Virus record (IMG/VR): IMGVR_UViG_3300021389_000010
Coordinates: 1-64,000 of that record
DNA: 64,000 bases
Reading direction: 5' to 3' (one strand)
Origin: a virus
The position numbers and the translations under genes are program-made. Below are positions 46,536-56,400 of the stretch, piece by piece (positions within the stretch are counted from its first letter, which is position 1; every line of letters starts with the position of its first letter). The notes below the pieces were generated by a model. That model made no database searches. It had not been told where the DNA came from and saw nothing but the letters and a program-made list of their open reading frames with translations.

Positions 46536-46774
46536 TGGCGCTTAAGAAATCACAAGAGTCCTTAAAGAAATGGACAAAGCAAAAGTGGAGAACCTCTGAC
46601 GGAAGTAAGTCGGAAGGGAAGAAGCGCTATCTACCAGACGCTGCATGGAAGGCGTTGTCACCAGCAGAGAAAGCCGCAACCAATAAAGCGAAAGCAGAGG
46701 GTAATAAAAAGGGAAAGCAATTCGTTGCTCAACCAGATAAAATTAAGAAGAAGGTAAAGAAGTACCGATCATAA
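46535..46774 (+). CDS. 79-residue basic protein (DUF5872-like)
   Basis: KKSQESLKKWTKQKWRTSDG, then RYLPDAAWKALSPAEKAATN and KGKQFVAQPDKIKKK. The pattern resembles DUF5872, a family of short basic proteins seen in marine phages. Third of the basic set; its 3' end overlaps the convergent nucleotidyltransferase gene by 6 nt. Confidence 0.55.
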   Translation: MALKKSQESLKKWTKQKWRTSDGSKSEGKKRYLPDAAWKALSPAEKAATNKAKAEGNKKGKQFVAQPDKIKKKVKKYRS

Positions 46775-47329
46775 CTCCTCTATAGGAACAGGGCTTCTAA
46801 ACTTGTGACCCTCTTGATGTCTCTTTAGATTTTTCTCAAACGGATATTGTATTGACCGAAACCATAGTCCGAACGGCCCTGTTTTATAATGCTTTCTGTT
46901 TCCCTCTGGAGCACTACTGTTACTAAAGTAGTTTGTTATTTCATAAGACATTTCTTCTATATATGTTCCGTCCCACTTATCTATACCACCACAGTTCAGT
47001 ACACAATTATCTATAGTTTCCTTTAACTGTATGTCTATGTATATGCCGTGAGTAAAACCAATGGCGCATATTTTCCACATTAAATCGTAAGCCTCTTTAC
47101 TAGGCGTCCCTATTAGTGCTATATCGATATCCCATGTAAGCCAACCCTCTAAAGCACCCCCTAGGACATACGCTTTATATTCTCCCAGGTCTAACTTTTT
47201 TATATCATTGACGGTAGAGACAAACAACGGATCTTCAGTACCCTCTATGGAGTACCATCCTTTGCGCGTAAACGGGCCATATTCTATAGTAACATCTGCG
47301 TAACTCACTTTAGTAAACTTACAAAACAT
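46769..47329 (-). CDS. Nucleotidyltransferase-fold protein (minus-strand insert)
   Basis: 186 residues. YVLGGALEGWLTWDIDIALI (about 54-73) carries the GG...DxD signature of pol-beta-like nucleotidyltransferases, with a third acidic residue in GIYIDIQLKE. It would transfer a nucleotide to an unknown target. It is one of only three minus-strand genes in the late region, so it looks like an independently acquired moron, and could be expressed during infection for host or phage-exclusion tasks. Confidence 0.55.
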   Translation of the reverse strand: MFCKFTKVSYADVTIEYGPFTRKGWYSIEGTEDPLFVSTVNDIKKLDLGEYKAYVLGGALEGWLTWDIDIALIGTPSKEAYDLMWKICAIGFTHGIYIDIQLKETIDNCVLNCGGIDKWDGTYIEEMSYEITNYFSNSSAPEGNRKHYKTGPFGLWFRSIQYPFEKNLKRHQEGHKFRSPVPIEEL

Positions 47330-47333
47330 TACT

Positions 47334-47341
47334 TAAATTTG
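47334..47341 (+). promoter_or_regulatory. -7 box TAAATTTG for the gene at 47362
   Basis: Fits TAnnTTTG; leader of 20 nt. Lies between divergent starts (47329 minus, 47362 plus). Confidence 0.5.
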
Positions 47342-47361
47342 CCTTACAAACACATAGTATT

Positions 47362-47949
47362 ATGAATGACAGAATGAAAGAGATGTACAAAAGCGGTGGC
47401 TTACTAAAGGCGCTTTTAAAGGATCCGTCTCAAAGAAAGATGGCTGCCGATATGCTTGCATCTAACAGCGACTCTGTTGTAGATGGTAATGCCGGTAGAG
47501 GCGGCACTAAAAAATATGTTGCCGGAGGCTCAGTAGAAGAGCGCATCAAAACAATGCTTGGCGCACCAGCAGGGTTTAATCCTGGGGCTAAAGACCAATA
47601 CGCTATGGGAGGCGTAATGAAGTACCGCATGGGTGGTAATATGCCTGGTGAAGACGAAGATGTCATTACTGAAATGGATCTCGACAGAATACAAGATTCT
47701 ACAAGTGGAAACTTTGAGTATGCCGGACAAGACTTTTTAGAGCAGCGTGAAGAAGATATTGAAGACGCTGGAAAACTCTTAAAGTTCTTTGCTGTCAAAG
47801 AAGCGGCACGCCTGTTAGACGCAGAAGGTATCAGCCCACGTGGTATGCGACCAGAGGAACTTTTAAATGCGGCTCGTAAAAAAGGATTGAACCCCATGAC
47901 AGCGGCAAAAGATTTGTTTGACAGAGAAATTGACAGACGCAGAATGTAA
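47362..47949 (+). CDS. Unknown 195-residue late protein
   Basis: Gly/Met-rich middle (YAMGGVMKYRMGGNMPGEDE), helical C-terminus. Such Gly-rich, repeat-like small proteins often accompany Bacteroidota phage capsid genes. Followed by a terminator. Probably virion-associated. Confidence 0.5.
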   Translation: MNDRMKEMYKSGGLLKALLKDPSQRKMAADMLASNSDSVVDGNAGRGGTKKYVAGGSVEERIKTMLGAPAGFNPGAKDQYAMGGVMKYRMGGNMPGEDEDVITEMDLDRIQDSTSGNFEYAGQDFLEQREEDIEDAGKLLKFFAVKEAARLLDAEGISPRGMRPEELLNAARKKGLNPMTAAKDLFDREIDRRRM

Positions 47950-47978
47950 TATCTGTGTTACAATGATGAATAAAAAAA

Positions 47979-47996
47979 GGGGGCCGTTAAGCCCCC
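47979..47996. terminator. Hairpin terminator between convergent genes
   Basis: GGGGGC-CGTTAA-GCCCCC, preceded by seven A residues and followed by TTCTTCGTTTTA. The A run makes it work best for the minus-strand gene at 48006-48299; it can also end the plus-strand gene at 47949. Confidence 0.7.
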
Positions 47997-48005
47997 TTCT
48001 TCGTT

Positions 48006-48299
48006 TTATATTCTAGAGATAGTAGTTGTCTCTCTTCGTCCGTACCAAACGTGGTAGGAGATTCTCCACTTTTTGTGATAGAAGATTCTACTGTGTCCAT
48101 TCAAATCTTCTACAATCCTGTGCGGTTGTGCTAACTGCATCTCTGTAGGTAGGTCAACATAGTCGATGTGAACAATGGTGTCTCCAGGAAATGGGATTGA
48201 CAATTCGTACTCGTATCCTGCTGCTAAATCGAGGATACTTTCTTGTGCATTTGCTGCTACTCCAGTAAGGAGTAATAGGCTCATAATTAAATGTTTCAT
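48006..48299 (-). CDS. Small secreted protein
   Basis: 97 residues. Signal peptide MKHLIMSLLLLTGVAANA cleaved before QES. Mature part beta-rich (GYEYELSIPFPGDTIVHIDY; RIFYHKKWRISYHVWYG). An exported periplasmic or surface moron placed against the late transcript; possible superinfection-exclusion factor by position only. Confidence 0.55.
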   Translation of the reverse strand: MKHLIMSLLLLTGVAANAQESILDLAAGYEYELSIPFPGDTIVHIDYVDLPTEMQLAQPHRIVEDLNGHSRIFYHKKWRISYHVWYGRRETTTISRI

Positions 48300-48346
48300 A
48301 ATAAATCGGTTAAAATTTCACTGCAGTAAACATAGTAATTCCTTTT

Positions 48347-48354
48347 TAACTTTG
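48347..48354 (+). promoter_or_regulatory. -7 box TAACTTTG upstream of scaffold gene
   Basis: Fits TAnnTTTG, 25 nt before the ATG at 48380. It likely raises expression of scaffold and capsid. Confidence 0.55.
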
Positions 48355-48379
48355 CAACAATCAGTTAAATTTTTTTGAA

Positions 48380-49537
48380 ATGAACAGTGTAGAATCAAAC
48401 ATGGAGCAGCAAATCAAAGACGCTGGCTTTAGTATCTCGGATACGATGCCAGGTGGAGATAACTCTGCACCACAAGAAGCGCAGCCACAGGAGGCGCAAC
48501 CAGAACAACCGCAGGCCGAACAGCCACCGGTTGAGAAACAAACAGCGCCCGAGCCGAGCGCACCAGTAGCAAATGCAGAACCTGCACCCGCTGCTCAAGA
48601 GGTTCAACAAGAAACCGCTCCCGTACAGGAGTCCACACCAGACCCTGTACAGCAAGAGCAAAGTTCTTTTAATGAGGATTTATCAGCACTCGAAACTTTC
48701 TTTGGTGCTCTGAGCGAAACGCAAACAGAGACTCCACAGCAGGTAGACAGTACTGAATCAATAACTGCAACAGAAATCGACCCACGAATTCAAGTTATTG
48801 CTGACTTCGTTGAGAAGACTGGACGTTCACCAGAAGATTGGTTCCGCTACCAGGCATTAGATCCATCCGAAATGGATGATCGCACTGCGATGCGTGTACA
48901 AATGGCAAGTGAATATCCATCATTGGCAAACGACGAGATTGATTTACTAATCAACTCTAAGTATAAGACCGATGACTCAATGTATAACGACGAAGAAGTA
49001 AGACTTGCAAACCTGCAGTTGAAGATTGATGCAGAGAAGGCGCGCAACAGTATTGGTGAACTCCGTAATGATTACACCACACCTGCTGTGCAGGCTTCTA
49101 CACCAGCCGAAGAGGAACCAAATCCCTTCGATGATTCTTGGCTCAATGCGAATCAAAGATCACTTAGTGAATTAAGCGAAATTGCTTTTGATTTACCAGG
49201 TGGTAAAGGATTCAACTTTGGGGTACCGCAAGATTATCGAAACGAACTTGGTAAATCTAACAGCGACATGACTTCGTATTTCGATAAGTATGTTGGAAGT
49301 GAAGGTCAATGGGATCACGACTTGTGGAACATGCATAGAACAGTGACAGACAATCTGCCACAAATTCTAAACAGCATTTACTCACAAGGTCTTAGTGATG
49401 GTCAGCGTACCATCGTTGAGAAGGCTGCTAACATAGACCCGCAACAACCGCAGGCTAATCCTAATATGAGTCAACAGGACTCGCTAACACAACAAGTACT
49501 TGATGCGTTAGGACGTCCGCAAATGTTTTTAAAATAA
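48380..49537 (+). CDS. Scaffolding protein candidate
   Basis: 385 residues. N-terminal ~110 residues Pro/Gln/Glu/Ala-rich and disordered (QEAQPQEAQPEQPQAEQP), then acidic helical segments and a Gln/Asn-rich tail. Acidic, low-complexity proteins directly before the major capsid gene are normally scaffolds that guide shell assembly and leave. No sequence motif can prove it. Confidence 0.65.
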   Translation: MNSVESNMEQQIKDAGFSISDTMPGGDNSAPQEAQPQEAQPEQPQAEQPPVEKQTAPEPSAPVANAEPAPAAQEVQQETAPVQESTPDPVQQEQSSFNEDLSALETFFGALSETQTETPQQVDSTESITATEIDPRIQVIADFVEKTGRSPEDWFRYQALDPSEMDDRTAMRVQMASEYPSLANDEIDLLINSKYKTDDSMYNDEEVRLANLQLKIDAEKARNSIGELRNDYTTPAVQASTPAEEEPNPFDDSWLNANQRSLSELSEIAFDLPGGKGFNFGVPQDYRNELGKSNSDMTSYFDKYVGSEGQWDHDLWNMHRTVTDNLPQILNSIYSQGLSDGQRTIVEKAANIDPQQPQANPNMSQQDSLTQQVLDALGRPQMFLK

Positions 49538-49558
49538 CTGCTATAAAAAAATATTATC

Positions 49559-50944
49559 ATGGCAAATTCGTACCCTCCGGTATTTAACGACAACAAAGCA
49601 GCGGTATTCCGTCGCCTTGACCCAGCGAAGTACACTTCGTTGGCTGATTTCATTGACGAAATCAACGCACCAGATAACCGTGACCAATTGGTTAAGACCT
49701 ATGGTTACCAGCAAATCTCTGGTGGACTTACAGGTTTCTTAAGTCTTACAGGTGCAGTACGCGCAAGCGGAACTGCTGACGCTGTACAGTACTGGGAAGA
49801 AACTCGTCTACACTCTTACGCTTCAGTTAACTTGGCAGCAACAGCGGCATCAGCGGCTACTACCTTGACTTTAACTAAAGCAACAAGTGATGCTAACGTA
49901 TTGCGTTTGAACGACGTTGTATTATGGAACGGCAAAGAGCGTGGTATCGTAACTGCTATCTCTCCAACAGGTGAGATTGGTCACGCTGCTACTGCTTCTT
50001 ACACTGTTGAGATTCTAAGTGGCAACATCGGTGCAACTGCAGCGACTGGTGCTTACAACCTTCCAGTAATCGGTAACTTGTTCGCTCAAGGATCTGATCA
50101 GAACGCTGGTTACCTAGAGTCAAACGTAATCAAGCGTACAAACTCTTACAACATTATCAAGGAAGTATTCAAGGTTACAGGTTCTCAAGCAACTAACATT
50201 GGTTGGGTTAACGTAGGTAACGGCGACTACCGCTGGTACGTAAAAGGAGAAATGGACACTCGTGCTCGTTTCCTCGACAAGCGTGAAATGATGTTGTTGC
50301 TAGGTGAGACAATCACCAATACATTGACAACTACAAACATCGGTGGCAACCCAACAGCGGGTGAAGGTTACTTCGCTGCTATCGAAGACCGTGGTATTGT
50401 ACAAGATGGTGAAATCACTACGTTCACTCAAATGGACACGTTGATTGAAACACTAGACCAGCAAGGTGCTGCTCCAGAGTACGCTATGTACGTAAACTCT
50501 TCTCAAGCATTAGAGATTGACGACATGGTTGCTTCATTAAATGGTGCTGCAGGTTTCACTAACGTAACCACTGGTATCGGTGCATTCGGTGGACGTGGAT
50601 CAGAACTTGGTTTCGACTCATTCAAGCGTGGTGGATACACATTCCACAAGCACTCTTGGAAATTGTTGAACGAACCAACACTATTAGGTTCTGCGAACGC
50701 ACACTACTTGGGAGCAATGATTCCGTTAACAACTGTTGTTGATCCTAAGACAGGCGATCGTGCTGCTGCTTTGGAGTTAAACTACAAAGACACTAACGGT
50801 TACTCTCGCGAAATGGAGCACTGGATGACAGGTTCTATCTTAGGTGTAAACAACACCAACGAAGATAGCCTTCAGTTCAACTACCGTTCTGAGTGTGCAT
50901 TGGTTACTCGTGCAGCAAACCAACACATCCTTATCACTGCATAA
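49559..50944 (+). CDS. Major capsid protein
   Basis: 461 residues. HK97-like features: an N-terminal helical region (SLADFIDEINAPDNRDQL), a beta insertion, the long central part (GEMDTRARFLDKREMMLLLG) and a C-terminal P-domain-like end. It matches capsid proteins of Bacteroidota podoviruses in length. Codons are strikingly uniform (GGT, GCT, AAC, CGT), fitting the most abundant virion protein. Followed by its own strong terminator and preceded by an AT-rich leader ATAAAAAAATATTATC with no Shine-Dalgarno. Confidence 0.8.
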   Translation: MANSYPPVFNDNKAAVFRRLDPAKYTSLADFIDEINAPDNRDQLVKTYGYQQISGGLTGFLSLTGAVRASGTADAVQYWEETRLHSYASVNLAATAASAATTLTLTKATSDANVLRLNDVVLWNGKERGIVTAISPTGEIGHAATASYTVEILSGNIGATAATGAYNLPVIGNLFAQGSDQNAGYLESNVIKRTNSYNIIKEVFKVTGSQATNIGWVNVGNGDYRWYVKGEMDTRARFLDKREMMLLLGETITNTLTTTNIGGNPTAGEGYFAAIEDRGIVQDGEITTFTQMDTLIETLDQQGAAPEYAMYVNSSQALEIDDMVASLNGAAGFTNVTTGIGAFGGRGSELGFDSFKRGGYTFHKHSWKLLNEPTLLGSANAHYLGAMIPLTTVVDPKTGDRAAALELNYKDTNGYSREMEHWMTGSILGVNNTNEDSLQFNYRSECALVTRAANQHILITA

Positions 50945-50958
50945 GGAGAACAAACATC

Positions 50959-50988
50959 GGAGGGGGGCGTTGCCCCTCTCCTTTTTTT
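50959..50988 (+). terminator. Intrinsic terminator after the capsid gene
   Basis: GAGGGG / CCCCTC hairpin followed by TCCTTTTTTT. It would end most capsid mRNA, with limited read-through to the next genes. Confidence 0.8.
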
Positions 50989-51008
50989 AATTATTTAATT
51001 CTATTAAA

Positions 51009-51809
51009 ATGGCAACACAAGCAAAGGCTGCACCTGCGGCAAATAAAAAGACTGCGCCCAAGAAGGGTTACAGCGCTATCAAAAAAACCCCTACCGCTCC
51101 ATCACAGAAGGTGTACGAGATTATCAAAGGTGGAGGTATCATATTCAAACTAAGAACAGAGGCAACAGTATTCGACGCAGAGTCAAACACTGTGCGTGCT
51201 ATTAGATACTGCCCAGGGGAGTCTAGTATTTATAAGGAAGAACAAAGCCCAAGTGCTAGACGTTCTCATATTGCTTTCAATAACGGATTACTTGCGGTGA
51301 ACGTGTCACAACCAAACCTCATGGAGTTCTTAGACAAGCACCCAAGCAATGTGGCTAATGGTGGTAACAAATTCAAACTTGTCGACAACAGCACAGACTC
51401 TGAAGAACAAGTAGAGCAAGAATTTTTAACACACGATGCTATTGCGTTGGTTCGCAATAAAGACTCTGATGAGATTTTATCGGTAGCGATTGCCCTTGGC
51501 ATCAACATCGAGCAGAAGATGATTGAGATTCGTCGTGAGTTACTGAGAGAGGCTAAAACAAACCCCGCTCAGTTTATATCAATGTTCGATGACCCACGTG
51601 TAAAAGTACGTTCCGCTGTTATTCAAGGATCAGACTTCCAGATTTTGGCAGCAAAGCCAGACGGAGTATATTGGTTTGACAGCGGCAGATTAATTCTATC
51701 AGTTCCTGCAGGGCAGGATCCTGTAGATATTATGGTTCGTTTCTGTCTCACTGAGAAAGGCGTTCCGGTTTACGAAGAACTCCTTTCTAGATTAGAAAAA
51801 CTTTCGTAA
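51009..51809 (+). CDS. Structural protein, Lys/Ala-rich N-terminus
   Basis: 266 residues. Basic low-complexity N-terminus (MATQAKAAPAANKKTAPKKG), a beta-rich domain, then helices and a final beta region (GVYWFDSGRLILSVPAGQD). Placed between capsid and ring genes and flanked by terminators. Head or decoration role by context; family not recognised. Confidence 0.5.
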   Translation: MATQAKAAPAANKKTAPKKGYSAIKKTPTAPSQKVYEIIKGGGIIFKLRTEATVFDAESNTVRAIRYCPGESSIYKEEQSPSARRSHIAFNNGLLAVNVSQPNLMEFLDKHPSNVANGGNKFKLVDNSTDSEEQVEQEFLTHDAIALVRNKDSDEILSVAIALGINIEQKMIEIRRELLREAKTNPAQFISMFDDPRVKVRSAVIQGSDFQILAAKPDGVYWFDSGRLILSVPAGQDPVDIMVRFCLTEKGVPVYEELLSRLEKLS

Positions 51810-51864
51810 GTTTGTCTTATCTCAGTACATAGGCATAGTAATGAGAATCGGTTAATGCAAGAAA

Positions 51865-51890
51865 GGGGGCCCCGTAAGGCCCCCTTTTTT
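51865..51890 (+). terminator. Intrinsic terminator
   Basis: GGGGGCC-CCGTAA-GGCCCCC stem followed by TTTTTT, then directly a new -7 box at 51896. Confidence 0.85.
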
Positions 51891-51895
51891 ATTCG

Positions 51896-51903
51896 TATAT
51901 TTG
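51896..51903 (+). promoter_or_regulatory. -7 box TATATTTG for connector and tail genes
   Basis: 19 nt before the ATG at 51923, right after the terminator. Restarts transcription for the connector/tail block. Confidence 0.6.
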
Positions 51904-51922
51904 CTACAAAGCCTCAAGGCAT

Positions 51923-52675
51923 ATGGCAAGTGTAGAAAGAGTATATAAAGCAGTAAAAGATATAGCGAACAAAGACCAGAGAGGGTTTATAACTCCCTCT
52001 ATATTTAATCAGTTCGCAGGTGTGGCACAGATGAATCTGTTCAACAGATTGTTTGATGATATATCAATGGCAAACAGAATGCGCCGCATGGCTATTGATG
52101 GCCCGCGTCAGTTTGCCTTCTCAAAAAAAGTAGAGGAAGACCTATCGACCTTCGCTAAGAAGGTTGAATTAACCCTTTCGAGCGGAACGGTTGCTAAACC
52201 AAGTGACTTTGCACGTGTCATATCTATATCAACTATAGGGAAAAAGATTCTCGGTGTACAGAAGCAGTCACTAGTATCTCTTGTATACAATGAAGACCAC
52301 ATTGACAGAATACTTAACAGCGATTTATCAGCACCCTCTGATGACGCTCCTGTCGCTCTAATAGCAAACGACATAGAGGTATTTCCAAATGTGAATACGA
52401 GCATCGCTAAGATTAACTTAAGATATTACAAAGTACCACAAGGCATTCTTCCAGACACTGGTGCAAAGACATCACAGTCCCCTAAGTTTGGTTATACTTC
52501 ATCTGTTGCTGGTGTAGAGATTTATTCTTCAGCCAATAGTGTGGACTTTGAATTACCAGAGCAGTACTTCACTGAACTCGTCAACGAGATACTTACACTT
52601 GCTGGTGTAAATTTACGTGACAGCGATGTGTACAACTACGGCTCTTCAGAAACCACTAAAGACGAAAGTAGATAA
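51923..52675 (+). CDS. Head-tail ring/connector protein
   Basis: 250 residues, helical N-terminus (RVYKAVKDIANKDQRGFITP; NLFNRLFDDISMANRMRRMA) and a beta-rich core. The order here (this gene, then a gp4-like protein, then a giant nozzle) matches the ring proteins of crAss-like and related podoviruses. Assigned by context and layout. Shares one base with the next gene. Confidence 0.5.
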   Translation: MASVERVYKAVKDIANKDQRGFITPSIFNQFAGVAQMNLFNRLFDDISMANRMRRMAIDGPRQFAFSKKVEEDLSTFAKKVELTLSSGTVAKPSDFARVISISTIGKKILGVQKQSLVSLVYNEDHIDRILNSDLSAPSDDAPVALIANDIEVFPNVNTSIAKINLRYYKVPQGILPDTGAKTSQSPKFGYTSSVAGVEIYSSANSVDFELPEQYFTELVNEILTLAGVNLRDSDVYNYGSSETTKDESR

Positions 52676-53418
52676 TGAGCCAGGCATACGTTACAGTAGA
52701 TAAAGTAATCAACGATTACATCATGAGTGTGGATATGGATGACTACGGGTCAGCCGCATCTGATTATATGTTACGTCAATACGCGTTGCGAGGCATACGT
52801 GAATTTGGATTTGACATGTCTCATAATATTAAGACAACTCTGTTGGACGTAAACCAATCGCTAGGCACAGTTGATTTACCCTCTGACTTCGTGGAGATGG
52901 TTAAGATTGGTCAACTTGGAAACGATGGGTTGGTGTATGTGTTTGCAGAAAACCCCAACATGAACATACTACCAGATCAACCCGCTGATGCTATTCCAGA
53001 TTATCTACTTGGTTTTGACTCCTATGTTTTTAGAAACTTTTTATATGAGAATACAATGGGTCGCCTCTACGGTCTTGGCGGTGGTCAAGGTGCTGGTGAG
53101 TACAGAATTAACTGGGAAGAATGTCGGATAGAGATATCACTTGTATCTAATACAACACAAGTTGTTCTTGAGTATATATCAGATGCAGCCAAATGCGACA
53201 ATCCTTGCGTCCCTGTTTTTGCGGAGCAAGCATTACGCGCATATGTTTACTACCACACAATACAACGCAAGGCCAGCGTACCGGCTAACGAGAAACAGCG
53301 GGCACGTGCAGAATACTATAATGAAAGACGCCTGGCTAACGCAAGGCTCAAGTCCTTTAATAAGTTTGATGCATTGAGCGTTACCCGCAGAAACTTCAAA
53401 CTAAGCCCTAAAGCGTAA
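52675..53418 (+). CDS. Tail tubular A / gp4-like connector
   Basis: 247 residues. Helical bundle type: YMLRQYALRGIREFGFDMSH, then DLPSDFVEMVKIGQLG, and a basic helix AYVYYHTIQRKASVPANEKQ ending RLKSFNKFDALS. The C-terminal layout (helix, RAEYYNERRLANARL, then short tail) is typical of T7 gp11/P22 gp4-like adaptors joining portal and tail nozzle. Confidence 0.6.
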   Translation: MSQAYVTVDKVINDYIMSVDMDDYGSAASDYMLRQYALRGIREFGFDMSHNIKTTLLDVNQSLGTVDLPSDFVEMVKIGQLGNDGLVYVFAENPNMNILPDQPADAIPDYLLGFDSYVFRNFLYENTMGRLYGLGGGQGAGEYRINWEECRIEISLVSNTTQVVLEYISDAAKCDNPCVPVFAEQALRAYVYYHTIQRKASVPANEKQRARAEYYNERRLANARLKSFNKFDALSVTRRNFKLSPKA

Positions 53419-53421
53419 TAG

Positions 53422-56400
53422 ATGGCTTCTATAGATAAACTACTTCCTCGCTCTCTAAACAAAGATGATGATGAGCGTCTAGTTACCCGAGTGGAAATGA
53501 CGGATGCGCAAAACATTCGTGTGTCTATCGACGCCGACGGTGAGGCGCTTGTGTTAAAAAACTCATGGGGTAACACACATCGTTCAGCAAGTATTGAAAA
53601 CGGCTCAATGCCCTCGGGTACAAATCTCACTATCGGTAGTGTCGGTGATGATTCCGCAGCACAGGTGTATTATTTTGTTTGGAACAGCAACCAGAATCAT
53701 ACGATACTTCGCTATGACCAGAACGCCAAGAAGACATACCTAGTTTATGAAGACTCCGTTCTTAATTTTACTGAGGATGGTTTCGTGTATGCGTCTATAG
53801 TTGAGATGTCAAACAGAGATATCTTGCTTTACTTTAATGATGGACAGACGGCGCCTAAGAAAATAAACGCTACCCTAGCAGAACAAAGTATATCTGGAGC
53901 AGGAGGGTATCCTGGCACTTTCTCTAACGGGACAACTCAACAACGCAGAAACTACATCACTGTAGCAAAGCAGCCTCCATTACTTCCTCCAACAACAGTA
54001 TTCAACAATAATCCAGATTATCCTCAGAACGACATATTCGAAAAGAACTTTCAGTTTGCGTATCAATACGAGTACTATGACGGAGAGGAAACAGCGTTAA
54101 GCCCATACTCTGAACTGGCTATATCTAAGTCCCAATTGAAAGACGGATTCATAGATGCTGGTGCAAGAAATTATTGGAACGAAATAAAAATTACGGTAAC
54201 AAACTCAGAACTTGATGTAAAGAACATTAACATTTACGCAAGACAGGGTGATAAGGACAGCGCGTTTTTCTTGATAGAAAGCATACCTAATGTGCACGGA
54301 TCAGGAACACAGGTTCGCACATTCCGTAACGACTCTAACTATAAAGGCTTGTCCGCTATAGTCCAGGATAATACATACTCAAATGTACCTCAGCGTGCAG
54401 ATAGCCAAGCGATGTCGCAGGGCCGTTTGTTCTACGGGGGATACACAGATGGTTATCCAAACACAGGTACAGGTGGAATGACAGCGGTGCCTAATTACTA
54501 TAATAAACCAAACACTTTTAACATACCTATAGAGAAGTATGATGCTTTCCAAAATCAATTCTCTGTAGACTTTGCAAACATACCGTCAGTCATATCTGAG
54601 GATAGTTCTCTTTTGCTTTCCTTCTCCTGGCAGGACGGGCCTGTTGTTATTAGGAACAACGAAGGCAACAACAAGGATTACAATTTTACAAGTTTTGCTC
54701 CAGGAATACGGGTTTACGACAATGAAACCGGAGGTACCTCGCAAAATCTTTCTAAAGCAACTGAACTTAAGGCGTTAGCAGGAATACGTTACTTAAACGA
54801 TGGCAATATAAACCAAGCAGCAGTAGACCTAGATGGTGGATTTTTGAACAGCCCGCCTGTTGTAACCTTTATTGCTCAAAAAGGAACGTCAGACAGTACT
54901 GAAAAAACCATAGCCATACGTAAAATTGTAGGGGGTATAAAGGTTGTGAGTAGCGGCGTGCAGGTAAGGGAAATTATCAAAGTAAAAAAAGGTACAACCC
55001 AGGCTCAAGTAAAGGCGCTAGTTAGGGAAACTATTGAGGGGTTATATCCAATACAGTTTACTCCACAAAACGGAGAGGCTGGATTTAGTAATTTATTTAC
55101 AGGTGGACAGACCACATTTACGGACGAATCAGCAGCGTTTAAAGGAACAGGAAACGCTTGGATAAGAAGAGTAGATACAGGTTTCCCTGTGCCCACTAAA
55201 GACTACTATGGCGTAACCATGAATCATGTTACCTTCAAGGTAGACAAGTTGGTTTTTGGAACACGTGAGTCTCAAATTATAAACGGCGATCAGGTAGTCT
55301 CTCAGTTTGATGTGTTAGAAAGAAACATAGATGGATTTACTAACGACATTGATTTTACCGGAAGAGTGCAAAACTTAGCCGGAGAATGGGTGCAAATTAC
55401 CAACCCTCAGACTCAAAGAAAATTTTTCACTGTAGACAGGGTTGGCTCCTCGGTCAATCCAGGCGGCTGCTTCCTTATTGATGAGGACGAAATGGACGGC
55501 TATCGCTGCTTTAAATCTGGTTCTAGCCATGAGTTTGGGCTTTTGTTTTTTGACGACAAAGGAAGACCAGCCGGTGTTCAGCCCTTAGACAATGAGGTTT
55601 TTATAGAGCACACAAACAATCGCTCAGACGAGAACTCCCTTGATGGAAGAGCAGATATAGTTGTTCGGTTTGATGACACCTTTACTTGTCCCGACTGGGC
55701 TGAACGATACAGTATAGTTTATGCAGGACAGGGGTCTATAGTAAACAAAGTACAGTACTCAATAGGAGGTGCCTATATTGCGTTAAATGACGCAGACGCT
55801 GGTTCGTTTGGCTCCTCGCAAAACATATACCTTTCTCTAGGTACATTACAGAGTAGAGCGAATTCATACGACAATCAAACTGGAGCGTTAATTAACTACG
55901 GATTCGCAGAGGGTGACCGAATCAGAATAGTTAGGTATGGTGACGACTTAAAAGAAACGTCAACCTGGAAGGTCGCTAAGACCGTCACGCTTATTGCAGA
56001 TCCTGCAACAAACCCTCTTCTAGACAGAAGTTCTAAGGCCGCTATACAAAACACAACAGGAGACTTCCTTGTTATAGAGGACAACAATACACAAGAGTGG
56101 AACACAACGAGCATACTAAAAGGGGTTTCAAAATGGAACAACAAGTGTGTGATAGAAATATACAGAGAGTCTGGTGCGTTTGAGGAAACATTCTATTACG
56201 AAATAGGAGAGAACCTTGCTGTAGACAACCGTAGATTACCCCAGACTCAACGTACAGGCACATTGTTAAGCGTCAAGGTCGAGTCAGTATCCGCTGGTAC
56301 ACCAAACACTGTTGTTGCTGAAGTAGATAAAAGAGTTTTTAAGGGGGATTTTATAGAAATCCCTGGCGGGGCTGTAATCAAGGTAGGCAATGTTATTTTC

